NCBI GenBank assembly: GCA_964363305.1
Contig: CAYIHX010000011.1
Span: 1 to 64,000 of the forward strand
From: CAYIHX01 sp964363305
GTDB lineage: Bacteria; Bdellovibrionota; UBA1018
Direction of reading: 5' to 3'
Length of the DNA stretch: 64,000 nt
Every line of letters starts with the position of its first letter. Position 1 is the stretch's first letter. A model generated the notes under the pieces. That model searched no databases. It was not told the origin of the DNA and saw only the letters and a list, made by a program, of their open reading frames with translations. Below, in pieces: positions 45,938 through 55,097 of this stretch. The position numbers and the translations under genes are program-made.

Positions 45938-47050
45938 ATGCTCGATGGCGCGCGCCGTGATCATGCCCGTTTTCGGCAGATCGTGAAGGGCAAGATCAAG
46001 CAGGATCTGAAGAGGTACGTGACCCACGGCGAGATGATCGGCCGGAAGGGCAAGGACACGGTGACGATTCCCGTGCCCCAGATCGATATTCCGAACTTCC
46101 GCTTCGGCGAGAAGGAGCAGGGTGGGGTCGGACAGGGCGAGGGAGAGCCCGGTGATCCGGTCGGCCAGGGCGGCGAGCCCAAGCCGGGCGAGGGCAAGGC
46201 CGGAAATCAGGGCGGCGAGCACGGGATGGAAGTGGATCTCTCGCTGGCGGAGCTGGCGGAGATGCTGGGCGAGCAGCTGGAGCTGCCCAAGATCGAGCCG
46301 CGCGGTCACAAGACGCTGCGGTCGAAGACGGACAAGTACACGGCGATCGCCAATCAGGGGCCGAACAGCCTGCGCCACTTCAAGCGCAGCTACCGGGAGG
46401 CCTTGAAGCGGCAGATCGCCTCGGGGGCCTACGATTCAGAAAACCCCATCATCATCCCGATCAAGAAGGATCTGCGCTTTCGCTCTTGGAAGAGCGACAT
46501 TCGGCACGAGAACAACGCCGTCATCATCTACATGATGGACGTCTCGGGTTCGATGGGCGACGAGCAGAAGGAGATCGTCCGGACGGAGGCGTTCTGGATC
46601 GATACCTGGCTGCGCTCGCAGTACAAGGGCATCGAGACCCGCTACATTATCCACGATGCGACGGCGCGCGAAGTGGACGAGGAGACTTTTTTTCGGACTC
46701 GCGAGAGCGGCGGTACTTTGATCAGCTCGGCCTACAAGCTCTGCGAGAAGATCATCAAGGAAGATTACCCGCCGTCTGATTGGAACATCTACCCGTTTCA
46801 TTTCTCGGACGGGGATAACTGGTCGGGTGAGGATACGAAGATCTGTCTCGACCTGATGGACAAGTCGCTGCTGGCGATGACGAACGTGTTTTGCTACGGC
46901 CAGGTTGAAAGCCGTTATGGTTCGGGGCAGTTCTACAAAGATCTCAAGGAACACTACGGTTCGGAGCATGATTCGGTGATTCTTTCGAAGGTCGAAAACA
47001 AGGAAGGCATCCTGCAATCGATCAAGGACTTTTTGGGGAAAGGAAAGTGA
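45938..47050 (+). CDS. yeaH: YeaH/YhbH family protein (DUF444)
   Basis: 370 aa. Gly/Glu-rich low-complexity stretch near residues 55-100, then a von Willebrand A-like domain with MIDAS motif MMDVSGSMGDEQKE near 205, followed by DUF444 features YIIHDATAREVDEETFF and WNIYPFHFSDGDNW. It starts 2 bp after prkA, the conserved partner in the PrkA/YeaH/SpoVR set. The biochemical role in this trio is not settled. Confidence 0.95.
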   Translation: MLDGARRDHARFRQIVKGKIKQDLKRYVTHGEMIGRKGKDTVTIPVPQIDIPNFRFGEKEQGGVGQGEGEPGDPVGQGGEPKPGEGKAGNQGGEHGMEVDLSLAELAEMLGEQLELPKIEPRGHKTLRSKTDKYTAIANQGPNSLRHFKRSYREALKRQIASGAYDSENPIIIPIKKDLRFRSWKSDIRHENNAVIIYMMDVSGSMGDEQKEIVRTEAFWIDTWLRSQYKGIETRYIIHDATAREVDEETFFRTRESGGTLISSAYKLCEKIIKEDYPPSDWNIYPFHFSDGDNWSGEDTKICLDLMDKSLLAMTNVFCYGQVESRYGSGQFYKDLKEHYGSEHDSVILSKVENKEGILQSIKDFLGKGK

Positions 47051-47057
47051 GCCACTC

Positions 47058-48551
47058 ATGATTCAAGCGCCCAAAAGCATGGAATCCTCCACTTCGCTTA
47101 CTCCTCTTTTGTCCAAGATGAAGGACGAGATCGAGGGGTATGCCCGGGGCTATGGCCTCGACTTCTTCGAGACGATTTACGAGATGGTCGACGCTGAGGA
47201 GATCAACTCGCTGGCCTCGCTGGGAGGCTTTCCGGTCCGCTATCCTCACTGGCGCTTTGGGATGGACTACGACCAGCTGTCGAAGGGCTACACCTGGGGC
47301 CTGCAGAAGATCTACGAGATGGTGATCAACACCGAGCCGGCCTACGCGTACCTGATGCGCTCGAACAGTCACGTCGACCAGAAGACCGTGATGGCGCATG
47401 TGTATGCGCACGTGGACTTTTTCAAGAATAACTATTGGTTCTCAAAGACGAACCGCAAGATGCTCGACACGATGGCGAACCATGCGGTGCGGATTCGCAA
47501 CTACATGGACCGCCATGGTCAGGACACGGTAGAAACGTTCATTGATCGCTGCCTGTCGATTGAGAATTTGATCGATCCCTTTTTGCCCTTCGCGCCGCAG
47601 AAGAGGCGGGAGGAGCGGGGGGGCCCGGAGAAGCCGTCGCAGGAGGCGGGCCGCCTGAAGTCGGATCGCTCGTACATGGACGCGTTCATCAACCCGCCGG
47701 AGTTTCTGGCCGAGCAGAAGCAGCGCCAGGAAGAGGAATCGAAGAAAGCGCGCCGAGACCCGCCGGAGCCACAGAAGGATGTTCTGCTGTTTTTGCTGGA
47801 GCGCGCGCCGCTGGAGGACTGGGAGCATGATGTCTTGGCCATTATTCGCGATGAGGCCTATTACTTCGCGCCGCAGGGCCAGACGAAGATCATGAACGAG
47901 GGTTGGGCGTCGTACTGGCATGCGAAGATCATGACGGAGAAGGCTCTGAAGGACAGCGAGGTGGTCGATTTTTGCGATCATAACGCCGGGATCATGGCCA
48001 TGGCGCCGGGCCGCATCAACCCGTACAAGGTGGGGGTGGAACTCTACCGCGATATTGAGGATCGCTGGAACCGGGGCGCCTTCGGCAAGGAGTACGAGGA
48101 GTGCGACAATATGGTCGAGCGCGCTCGTTGGGACAAGAAGCTGGGGCTCGGCCGCCAGAAGATCTTCGAGGTGCGCAAGGTCTGCAACGACGTGACGTTC
48201 CTGGATGAGTACCTCACGGAGGAGTTCGTCGAGCGTCTGAAGCTCTACACCTACCAGTTTAACCGCCGCACGAACCAGTATGAGATCGCCGAGCGGGATT
48301 TCAAGAAGGTGAAGGAGAAGCTCCTCTTCCAACTGGGTAACCGGGGCCAGCCGTTCATCTACGTGACGGACGGCAATTTTCAGAACAAGGGCGAGCTGCT
48401 GCTGGAGCACAAGCACCAGGGTCTGGACCTGGATGCGAAGTGGTCGAGCGAGACGCTGCGCAACCTGGCCGAGATCTGGCGTCGGCCGGTGAATCTGGAG
48501 ACCGAGGTCGATGGGCAGAAGAAGCTGCTGAGGGATCCGAGCACCTTTTGA
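47058..48551 (+). CDS. spoVR: SpoVR/YcgB family protein
   Basis: 497 aa. SpoVR hallmarks: EGYARGYGLDFFETIYEMV, GGFPVRYPHWRFGMDYDQL, SHVDQKTVMAHVYAHVDFFKNN, a Pro/Glu-rich linker, MNEGWASYWHAKIM and a C-terminal nucleotide-like domain. The last residues RDPSTF and the TGA stop are encoded by a REP repeat (copy A), so the natural C-terminus has been replaced or extended. Third gene of the prkA operon. Confidence 0.96.
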   Translation: MIQAPKSMESSTSLTPLLSKMKDEIEGYARGYGLDFFETIYEMVDAEEINSLASLGGFPVRYPHWRFGMDYDQLSKGYTWGLQKIYEMVINTEPAYAYLMRSNSHVDQKTVMAHVYAHVDFFKNNYWFSKTNRKMLDTMANHAVRIRNYMDRHGQDTVETFIDRCLSIENLIDPFLPFAPQKRREERGGPEKPSQEAGRLKSDRSYMDAFINPPEFLAEQKQRQEEESKKARRDPPEPQKDVLLFLLERAPLEDWEHDVLAIIRDEAYYFAPQGQTKIMNEGWASYWHAKIMTEKALKDSEVVDFCDHNAGIMAMAPGRINPYKVGVELYRDIEDRWNRGAFGKEYEECDNMVERARWDKKLGLGRQKIFEVRKVCNDVTFLDEYLTEEFVERLKLYTYQFNRRTNQYEIAERDFKKVKEKLLFQLGNRGQPFIYVTDGNFQNKGELLLEHKHQGLDLDAKWSSETLRNLAEIWRRPVNLETEVDGQKKLLRDPSTF

Positions 48552-48566
48552 TGCTGGGTGCGTCAA
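48533..48566 (+). repeat. REP-like repeat copy A
   Basis: 34-bp unit beginning GGATCCGAGCACC and ending GGTGCGTCAA, with complementary GCACC and GGTGC that can form a hairpin. It supplies the TGA stop of spoVR (plus strand) and the TGA stop of the convergent DUF4143 gene (minus strand). Confidence 0.9.
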
Positions 48567-49834
48567 TTAAAGGGGGAACTCTGGAGTCTTGGAACGTCAT
48601 CTAGGCGAATGAGCTGGATCGCCTTGTTGAGGGCTCGACCGAGGGGCTTTGTTGACGAGCGCTTGATTTCATAAAGGTCAAAATCAGCGCCTCGGTCGAC
48701 GAGGAGGTCGACTTCTTGTTTCGTTTTCGTCGAATACCAGAAATAGACGCGGGGGTGGGTTCTCTTGAATGCGGATGCGACCGCTGCTTCAAGGATTTTT
48801 CCTTCAAATTTTGGATTCTCCAGTTGTCCTTCGAACCAGCGATACGAATTGGAGATTCCGGATCTCCAGGAGAAAGCCATTGCGTAGAGCAGGGGGTCGA
48901 CAAAATAGAGCTTTCGAGATTTCGCGGGGTTCCCGATTTTTTTCGAGGGTTCATAGCACGTGAGAACGTGCGCGATGAATGAATCCTCCAAGTGCTGTAA
49001 ATAGTTGTAAGCCGTTTCATGGCTCTTGACGCCGGTGGTTTCAATCAGGGTGCTCCAGGTCACCCTGGAGCCGAGGGTCTCGTAGATTCGAAAAAGAATT
49101 TGGCTGAGGATTTCGCCGGACAGACCATAGCGAACGGCGTCTCCGATGATCCAGTTGCGGTAGGTGTGGTAGGTTTCGTCTCTGACGAGGCCGTGGGTGG
49201 CGAAGTCTTCGACCGCATGAGGGAACCCGCCGATTCGAAGGTAGAGCCGAATCAGCTGGGCATCATCAAGACCTGCGAAGCAACGAAGCGTTCGGAGTTC
49301 TCGGAAGCCGAATGGATAAATCTGAATATCCTGACCGGAGCCTCTTCTTCCTGGAAGTCGCTCACCACTCTCCTTCAAATCGCGGGCATTGGACCCGGTG
49401 ATCCAGACCGTCTTTCCGATCAGGAGGCCTTTGTTTGAGAAGGAGAGAATGGCGCGCGGCCACTCGTTGACGAATGAAATTTCGTCGAGAAATATCCCTC
49501 CTCGTCCGGTGTGTTTCAGCAACCAGGGGAAGAGGAGTTCTTCGAGAGCGCTGAAGTCTTTGAGTGACTCGCAACTCAGGAAAAGGAGTTGCTCGGGGAG
49601 GTGTCCGGGGTGGGCGAGCCAGTTCTGGGCGATTCTTTTGAGAAGCGTCGTTTTTCCAACCTGTCTTGGCCCACGAATGATGTGAATGGCCTCGGTGGGA
49701 AGCGCGAGAGTTTTGGCCTCAGGGCGTTCATATTCGTATGATTTTCCGTCGAGGCCGACGAGGTGGGGGTCTTGGCGGCTCCAGTCCGCGTGAGTCCACC
49801 AGGGGTTCTGATTTTTAAGAAGATCGGGGTGCAT
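48563..49834 (-). CDS. AAA+ ATPase with DUF4143 domain
   Basis: 423 aa. N-terminal AAA_14 fold with Walker A IIRGPRQVGKTTLLKRIA near residue 52 and Walker B GGIFLDEISFVNEWP near 113. The DUF4143 C-terminal part has ETTGVKSHETAYNYLQHLEDSFI and the PD-(D/E)XK-like YFWYSTKTKQEVDLLVD and DLYEIKRSS strands. The family is widespread, with no settled function. It lies between REP copies A and B, in the opposite direction to the prkA operon. Confidence 0.9.
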   Translation of the reverse strand: MHPDLLKNQNPWWTHADWSRQDPHLVGLDGKSYEYERPEAKTLALPTEAIHIIRGPRQVGKTTLLKRIAQNWLAHPGHLPEQLLFLSCESLKDFSALEELLFPWLLKHTGRGGIFLDEISFVNEWPRAILSFSNKGLLIGKTVWITGSNARDLKESGERLPGRRGSGQDIQIYPFGFRELRTLRCFAGLDDAQLIRLYLRIGGFPHAVEDFATHGLVRDETYHTYRNWIIGDAVRYGLSGEILSQILFRIYETLGSRVTWSTLIETTGVKSHETAYNYLQHLEDSFIAHVLTCYEPSKKIGNPAKSRKLYFVDPLLYAMAFSWRSGISNSYRWFEGQLENPKFEGKILEAAVASAFKRTHPRVYFWYSTKTKQEVDLLVDRGADFDLYEIKRSSTKPLGRALNKAIQLIRLDDVPRLQSSPFN

Positions 49835-49900
49835 AACTCCATGGTATCAAAAGAAAATTAATGAATCTAGCGTTTTCTGCGATTTGAATCGCTGAAAACG

Positions 49901-49934
49901 GGATCCGAGCACCTTTTGATGCTGGGTGCGTCAA
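49901..49934 (+). repeat. REP-like repeat copy B
   Basis: Same 34-bp unit as copy A (identical over GGATCCGAGCACC and TTTTGATGCTGGGTGCGTCAA), in direct orientation, in the spacer upstream of the DUF4143 gene. With copy A it brackets that gene. Confidence 0.9.
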
Positions 49935-50081
49935 AAAGGGGTATCGTTCGGGGTTCTCGGAGAAGTAAGTACTGAGAGGGCGCGTGGAACCCCAGAGCGC
50001 GGGCGTTGGCGGTCCGCTGACGAGGGTAGGGTCTAGTGGGGACTTCGTACCTTCGGGCGACCAGTTGATTCGGAGGAAGCG

Positions 50082-52565
50082 TCAGTTGGTGCACTGGACG
50101 CTATAGTTTGCGACGTAGGAGCAACCCCCTGCGTTTGCCATCCTGAAATAGATATCCATGGTTCCCGGGCCCCCGCTTAGGGATGGAATCACCCTACTGG
50201 TTTTCAAGATCGCTCCATTCGTGGCACATGGCTCATTGGCACCGGGACCGGGAGTTGACAGCGTGGCATTGATACTGAGATCTGCCTGGGCGCAACCTTC
50301 GAGGTTGACTTGAAGGAATGCGCCGCCAGCTGCGATGGGGACGTTGCCGGTCGCGAGCACACGGGGGCCGCCATTGCTTCCGTAGTAGTTGGCGCGAGAG
50401 GTGGTGAGCGGCGATGCCCAAACAATTTTATTGAGGGGGGTGTAGTAGTCATTGGAGGCTATAGTCGTCGTATCTGCCGCTGAGACGAAGTTTCCGCTTT
50501 CGATGGCTCCATCCAGTCGATTGGGTGCTGGCCGGTTAAAGGCGATCCCAATATTCATATCGTAGATGCGATTTCCCTGTACCACTGCGCCGATGGCGCT
50601 CAGGCAGATTCCCACCTTCCGGGCGCCGATCGTGGGATGGCAGGTGACCATCATCGTTCCGACCAGCGGGGACATCAACAGGATACCGTTGATTGTGTTG
50701 CCGACGGCAACTAGGCCGCTTCTGGCCGCTACGCCAGTGGGTTGCCAAATGCCCACTTGGACGTCCCGAATACTGTTCGCGCTGACCGAGGTATTTGAAC
50801 CGACTCGCACTCCCGTAGTCGCGAGATCTTCGGCAGCTGGACCGTCGATGGAGTTCGCCGTGATGACTGTGCCGACCGCTGTTATCCCTACTGAGTCGAT
50901 TCCGGTTCTGCAATTGGAAATCGTGTTGGCAGAGATCGATGCAGCGGGGATGTTTCTGGCCAGACTGATTCCATAGGTCCAGGGCGTGGGTACGGATACC
51001 CCATTGGCGTCGTCAAGGAGGTCGTTCGTGGTTCGGCAGGAAATATTATTCCCAGAGATCAGGGCGCCCGGAATGTTGGCGTTCAACGTGATTCCGTCTT
51101 CGACGTCGGTCATGATATTTCCCTTAATGGTCATCCCACCCAAGGTGGTATTCGCTTCGACATAGAGCCCCTTGTAGCAGCGTCGGAATTCATTGTCAGA
51201 GACCTGCGCATTGCGGTGGGTCGAGCCTGCAAAGAAGAACACACAAGGTCGGTTGCTGTCGAAGACGTTTCTTGAGACGCTGAGCTCGTTGATGATCGAC
51301 TGAACTCTCAGGAGGTGCCCCGATTGTCTGTGATCGACGACGACTCCATCGGCACCGACTAGGTTGTTATCTCGGATGGAGACACCTCTTAGTCCGGGAG
51401 ACGCGCTTACTCCTGAGAGTTGGATAATTCCTGCATCTGATTGAAGAAATCTTCTCTCGCTTGCCCCGTTTCGCGCAAGTGAGCCAAATTTGTTTCCCTC
51501 AATGATGATGTTCTCCGTGGGATTCAAACCTAAGCCAATGGGCTGAATCCAGATCGCTCGCTTTGTAGTGGTCCCCGCAGTGGTAGTGTCGTTCGTAAAG
51601 GTATTGCCTCGGATTGTAAGACTGTTGAATCCACTGCTGACGATATGACTCGTGTCCGCGATTCCGAGACCACTAGTGGAGAACGTGAGACCTTCGATGG
51701 TCACGTCGTTTCCGTTGATTCGGAAAATTCGATCGCCGGTAGTGTTGAGGACGCCCGTCAGGATGGTCCCCGGTTCGCCACGAATTTTCGAGTTGGCGGA
51801 AACATCGAGATTACGAACGCCTGTGTAGGTTCCCTGCTTGATCAGAAGGCTTCCACCGCCCGCCGCAGCGAGCCGCTGAAGGCATTGGTCGATGACCGCG
51901 CCCGTCGATCCAATACAGTCCGCGGGAGCAACTTGTGCCACGACGAATTCACTCGGAGGGGTTTTCTCGTCGGTAACGCCGACGCAAGCTTCCGCGACAC
52001 TATCTGCCGGAGCGCTGTCGATGAGGATAATGTTGAAATCCGTGTCCATCGTCTGGGCTCCGGTGGCGGTCTGTCCGACCGGAGTCTTGCGGGCGGTTAC
52101 GCGAAGAATGGCGGCATAGCGTCCTGGAGTGATCACCTGGCCCGTCGTGAGGATCTGGGCTCCCGTGAGGTAAGCTTTTCCGATTTGCCCCGGCGTGGTG
52201 GCCGAAATGGCGATGTTTCGGGTTCCGCCCGGCGCGGGGATCGTCAGAGAGGTGAGATTGTAGACCCCGTTGGCCGCGGCTGGGTCGATGTTGAGGGTCG
52301 TGGTGAGTCCCAGCGTGGTTCTGCATCTCGGGTCTCCGGCCACGAGATCTCGAATCAGATACTTGAAGTCGAGAAAATCGACTTTTGCGTCCGAGCTGCG
52401 CTGGCTATCCGCTTGCTGTTTAAAAATTTGAGCACTCACCAGCGCCGCGGCGCCCATGAGTCCCATCGTGATCATCAGCTCCACTAGCGAAAACCCGCCG
52501 GCGTTTCTGGTGATCGAGTTTGAATGGAAAATTCCCCGGACGCGAGTGGAAGACATGGTGCGCAT
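50082..52565 (-). CDS. Type IV pilin-like N-terminus fused to a right-handed beta-helix
   Basis: 827 aa. A basic leader ends in NAGG, followed by the prepilin signature FSLVELMITMGLMGAAALVSA, so PilD should cleave before Phe. After a linker domain (to about residue 220), hundreds of residues of parallel beta-helix coils follow (units such as VTIEGLTFSTSG, NSLTIRGNTFTND and GMTIKGNIMTDVEDGI, NosD/pectate-lyase-like). ATG 52565 chosen because AGGGGG is 5 nt upstream. Normal pilins are 100-200 residues; this size and fusion are unusual. Likely a surface fibre tip or adhesin assembled by a type IV pilus or type II system. Paralogue of 52760-54892. Confidence 0.85.
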   Translation of the reverse strand: MRTMSSTRVRGIFHSNSITRNAGGFSLVELMITMGLMGAAALVSAQIFKQQADSQRSSDAKVDFLDFKYLIRDLVAGDPRCRTTLGLTTTLNIDPAAANGVYNLTSLTIPAPGGTRNIAISATTPGQIGKAYLTGAQILTTGQVITPGRYAAILRVTARKTPVGQTATGAQTMDTDFNIILIDSAPADSVAEACVGVTDEKTPPSEFVVAQVAPADCIGSTGAVIDQCLQRLAAAGGGSLLIKQGTYTGVRNLDVSANSKIRGEPGTILTGVLNTTGDRIFRINGNDVTIEGLTFSTSGLGIADTSHIVSSGFNSLTIRGNTFTNDTTTAGTTTKRAIWIQPIGLGLNPTENIIIEGNKFGSLARNGASERRFLQSDAGIIQLSGVSASPGLRGVSIRDNNLVGADGVVVDHRQSGHLLRVQSIINELSVSRNVFDSNRPCVFFFAGSTHRNAQVSDNEFRRCYKGLYVEANTTLGGMTIKGNIMTDVEDGITLNANIPGALISGNNISCRTTNDLLDDANGVSVPTPWTYGISLARNIPAASISANTISNCRTGIDSVGITAVGTVITANSIDGPAAEDLATTGVRVGSNTSVSANSIRDVQVGIWQPTGVAARSGLVAVGNTINGILLMSPLVGTMMVTCHPTIGARKVGICLSAIGAVVQGNRIYDMNIGIAFNRPAPNRLDGAIESGNFVSAADTTTIASNDYYTPLNKIVWASPLTTSRANYYGSNGGPRVLATGNVPIAAGGAFLQVNLEGCAQADLSINATLSTPGPGANEPCATNGAILKTSRVIPSLSGGPGTMDIYFRMANAGGCSYVANYSVQCTN

Positions 52566-52701
52566 ACGTACCCCCTGGTTAACTACTTCACGTTTCATTA
52601 TGACTCGAAAGTGGTGGATGGAGAGAGTGTCCGATGGGACACAGGTCGAAGAGGTTGATGAGACTGGGTTTATCGCTGCGTAGTCAAAGAATTCAGAAAT
52701 A

Positions 52702-52750
52702 TCCGGAACATACTCCGGATATTAGCCCAATATCCGGAGTATGTTCCGGA
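52702..52750. repeat. Perfect 22-bp inverted repeat
   Basis: 22-bp arms (starting TCCGGAACATACTCC) around a 5-nt spacer AGCCC, in the spacer between the two pilin/beta-helix genes. Each arm contains TCCGGA twice. No T-run follows on the minus strand, but such a stable stem could still end or protect the upstream transcript. Confidence 0.9.
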
Positions 52751-52759
52751 GAATTCAAA

Positions 52760-54892
52760 TTACGGTTTGACGAAATTACCCTGAGGTCCCTGCGTCCAGA
52801 GGAGACTGCCTGAGCCGCCGTAGTAGTCGCCGCTCATGTCGTTAGCGATTTCCGACCCCCACGCCGTGTTCGCGGTGACGAGGGCCTTGTCCTGGGACGA
52901 GCTCGGAATCGTGTGCAGCGCGAATCCGACGTTCATGTCGTAAATTCGATTCCCCGTGATGAGGCCGTTGCCGGCGCTGGCGCAGATGCCGACCTTTCGG
53001 TTGGGCAGCGTGGTATGGCAGGACATTCGCGGTGAGGTGGATCCGATGACTTCGCCCGAGATGAGGTTCCCGGTGGCGGTCAGGCCGCTTGCAGTGCGCG
53101 CTTGCCAGATGCCGACTTGGACATTGCTGATCGTGTTGGACGATACGCTCGTATCGGAGCCGACCCGGATGCCGACGCTGTACCAAGTGCCACTCGTACT
53201 GGAGGGCGCGCCGACGATGTGATTTGCCGTGATGAGAAGGCCACGAGTCGTGACTCCTGCCGTCTCCATGCCGAAACGGCAGTTGTTGATGGAGTTGCCC
53301 GATACCGAGGCGCCGGCCAGGGCCCCGTTGAGGTGGATGCCATAGCTGGACAGATTGGAGCCGCCGATCACGTCGTCGAGAAGGCCCGGCGGGGTGCGGC
53401 AACTGATCTTGTTGGAAGAGATGGCCGCGCCTTGAATGCTGGACCTCAGGAGAATTCCATCCTCCACGTTCGTGAAGGAGTTGCCTTGAACGGTGAGGCC
53501 CGAGGTGAAGGCCCCCTCGATGTATACCCCTTTGAAGCAGCGCTGAAACTGGTTGTTCGAAATACTCCCGAATGCATGGGCCCCAGCTGATCCGATTAAG
53601 ACGCAAGGGCGATTGCTGTCGAAAAAGTTTTCCGTGATGTTGAGCTCGGTGCCCGGGCCGATGACTCGGATCAGTTCGCCGGACGAGTCGGTGGCGGCGT
53701 TGGCGCTGTCGTTGCCTACGATCAGGTTGTGCCGAATCGTGGTTTGGCGGGCGTAGACGGAGGCTCCTAAGCTGCCGATGTTGATGATTCCCTGGGAGCC
53801 CTGCTTGAATCTTCGGGCGGCAGTGCCGTTCAGCTCGAGCGAGCCGAAGCGATTGCCTTCGATGAGCAGGTTATCCTGCGGGACGGTCGTCGAGTTCGCG
53901 TATTCGATGAGGATGGCCATTTGAGCGAGATTCGTCCCGACGGAAGCGTCGTTGAGAAACTGGTTCTCGCGGATGCTGACGTTTCGAGTTCCTCGCACCG
54001 TGATCATCGCCCAGCCCTGCGCGGTCGATGCGCCCGAGTCGAGGGTGAGGCCCTCGAGGGTCACGTTGTTTGCCGAGATGTCGAACATTTTGTCGGAGGT
54101 TTGTCCCATTTTTCCGGAGAGAACGGTGCCCGGCTCGCCCCGAACTCGAGTATTGGCCGGAATCACCAGGTTCTTGATGCCGGTATACCGACCCTGCTTG
54201 ATCAGGAGAGAGCCACCGCCCGCAGTCGCGAGGCGTCGAAGGCAGTCTTGAATGGGCGCGATGTCCGAGCCCAGGCAGTCCGCCGGCTCGAGCTGGGCCA
54301 CGACGAGCTCGCTGGTCGCGGCTTTGTCGTCCGCGACTCCGATGCAGGCGTCGGCGAAGGTGTCGCTGGGCGCGGAGTCGATCAGCACGAGGTTGAAAAC
54401 GCTGCTCATCGTCTGTGCGCCGACCGCCGTGGTTTGGGTCGGGGTTTTGCGCGCCGTGATCCGGAGAACCGCGGCGTATTTTCCCGGGGAGACTTGAACT
54501 CCGGTGGTGAGGACGCGAGCCTCCGTGAGGTAGGCCTTATCGAGTTGCCCGGGAGTGTCCGGCGAGACGACGATATCGCGAAGTCCGCCGGGCGCCGGCA
54601 CCGTCAGCGCCGGGAGGAGATAGTCCCCATCTACTTGGGTGGGATCGATCTCAAGACCCGGCGCGAGCTTGAGAGTGCGCTGGCAGCCGCCCGGGTCGGC
54701 AATTAAGTTGCGAATAAAGTTGGAGCTGTCTTGGAACGACCACCGCGCGTCCATGCTCTGGGCGGAGCGCGCCATGAACTGAGTGATCTGCGCGCCGACG
54801 AGGGCAGCCGCCGCCAGTCCCCCGAGGAGGATGAGCAGTTCGACTAACGTAAAGCCATGGATACCTTTAGATATCTGACGCACCCCGAGCAT
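52760..54892 (-). CDS. Type IV pilin-like N-terminus fused to a right-handed beta-helix (paralogue)
   Basis: 710 aa. Short leader MLGVRQISKGIHG then FTLVELLILLGGLAAAALVGA, a canonical class III prepilin start with Glu at position 5. The linker and beta-helix share many exact blocks with the 50082 protein (AGGGSLLIKQG, ARKTP, GNRIYDMN, SNRPCV), so the two are clear tandem duplicates that diverged. The helix region ends earlier and lacks the long Cys-containing tail of its partner. Both lie on the minus strand with a hairpin between them, so they are probably expressed together. Function not known; a pilus-associated adhesin is a guess. Confidence 0.85.
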   Translation of the reverse strand: MLGVRQISKGIHGFTLVELLILLGGLAAAALVGAQITQFMARSAQSMDARWSFQDSSNFIRNLIADPGGCQRTLKLAPGLEIDPTQVDGDYLLPALTVPAPGGLRDIVVSPDTPGQLDKAYLTEARVLTTGVQVSPGKYAAVLRITARKTPTQTTAVGAQTMSSVFNLVLIDSAPSDTFADACIGVADDKAATSELVVAQLEPADCLGSDIAPIQDCLRRLATAGGGSLLIKQGRYTGIKNLVIPANTRVRGEPGTVLSGKMGQTSDKMFDISANNVTLEGLTLDSGASTAQGWAMITVRGTRNVSIRENQFLNDASVGTNLAQMAILIEYANSTTVPQDNLLIEGNRFGSLELNGTAARRFKQGSQGIINIGSLGASVYARQTTIRHNLIVGNDSANAATDSSGELIRVIGPGTELNITENFFDSNRPCVLIGSAGAHAFGSISNNQFQRCFKGVYIEGAFTSGLTVQGNSFTNVEDGILLRSSIQGAAISSNKISCRTPPGLLDDVIGGSNLSSYGIHLNGALAGASVSGNSINNCRFGMETAGVTTRGLLITANHIVGAPSSTSGTWYSVGIRVGSDTSVSSNTISNVQVGIWQARTASGLTATGNLISGEVIGSTSPRMSCHTTLPNRKVGICASAGNGLITGNRIYDMNVGFALHTIPSSSQDKALVTANTAWGSEIANDMSGDYYGGSGSLLWTQGPQGNFVKP

Positions 54893-55097
54893 ATGAATGA
54901 ACCCCTGACTTTATATTGTACAGAATTATCGCTGCGCGTCAACTTGCGGGTTGCCGTTCATTTTGCGCGCAGCATCGGACTGAGACCGGGTGGGGCATGG
55001 GTGACACGTTGGGCCTTGTGTCTGATTCGGGCTCGTGGACAACTGAGGTCGTTGGATAAAATTTTCACAGGTTCTTTATCAGGGGGACGATCTGGAC

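Noticed and set aside
54875..54892. Sixth REP copy at the start of the 54892 gene
   Set aside because: Only about 15 of 18 bases match the distal part of the repeat and the GGATCCGAGCACC half is missing; too weak to call.
54893..55097. Cobalamin riboswitch upstream of nrdJ
   Set aside because: I looked for a B12-box-like element and found none; the spacer is only 205 bp and is shared with a divergent gene.
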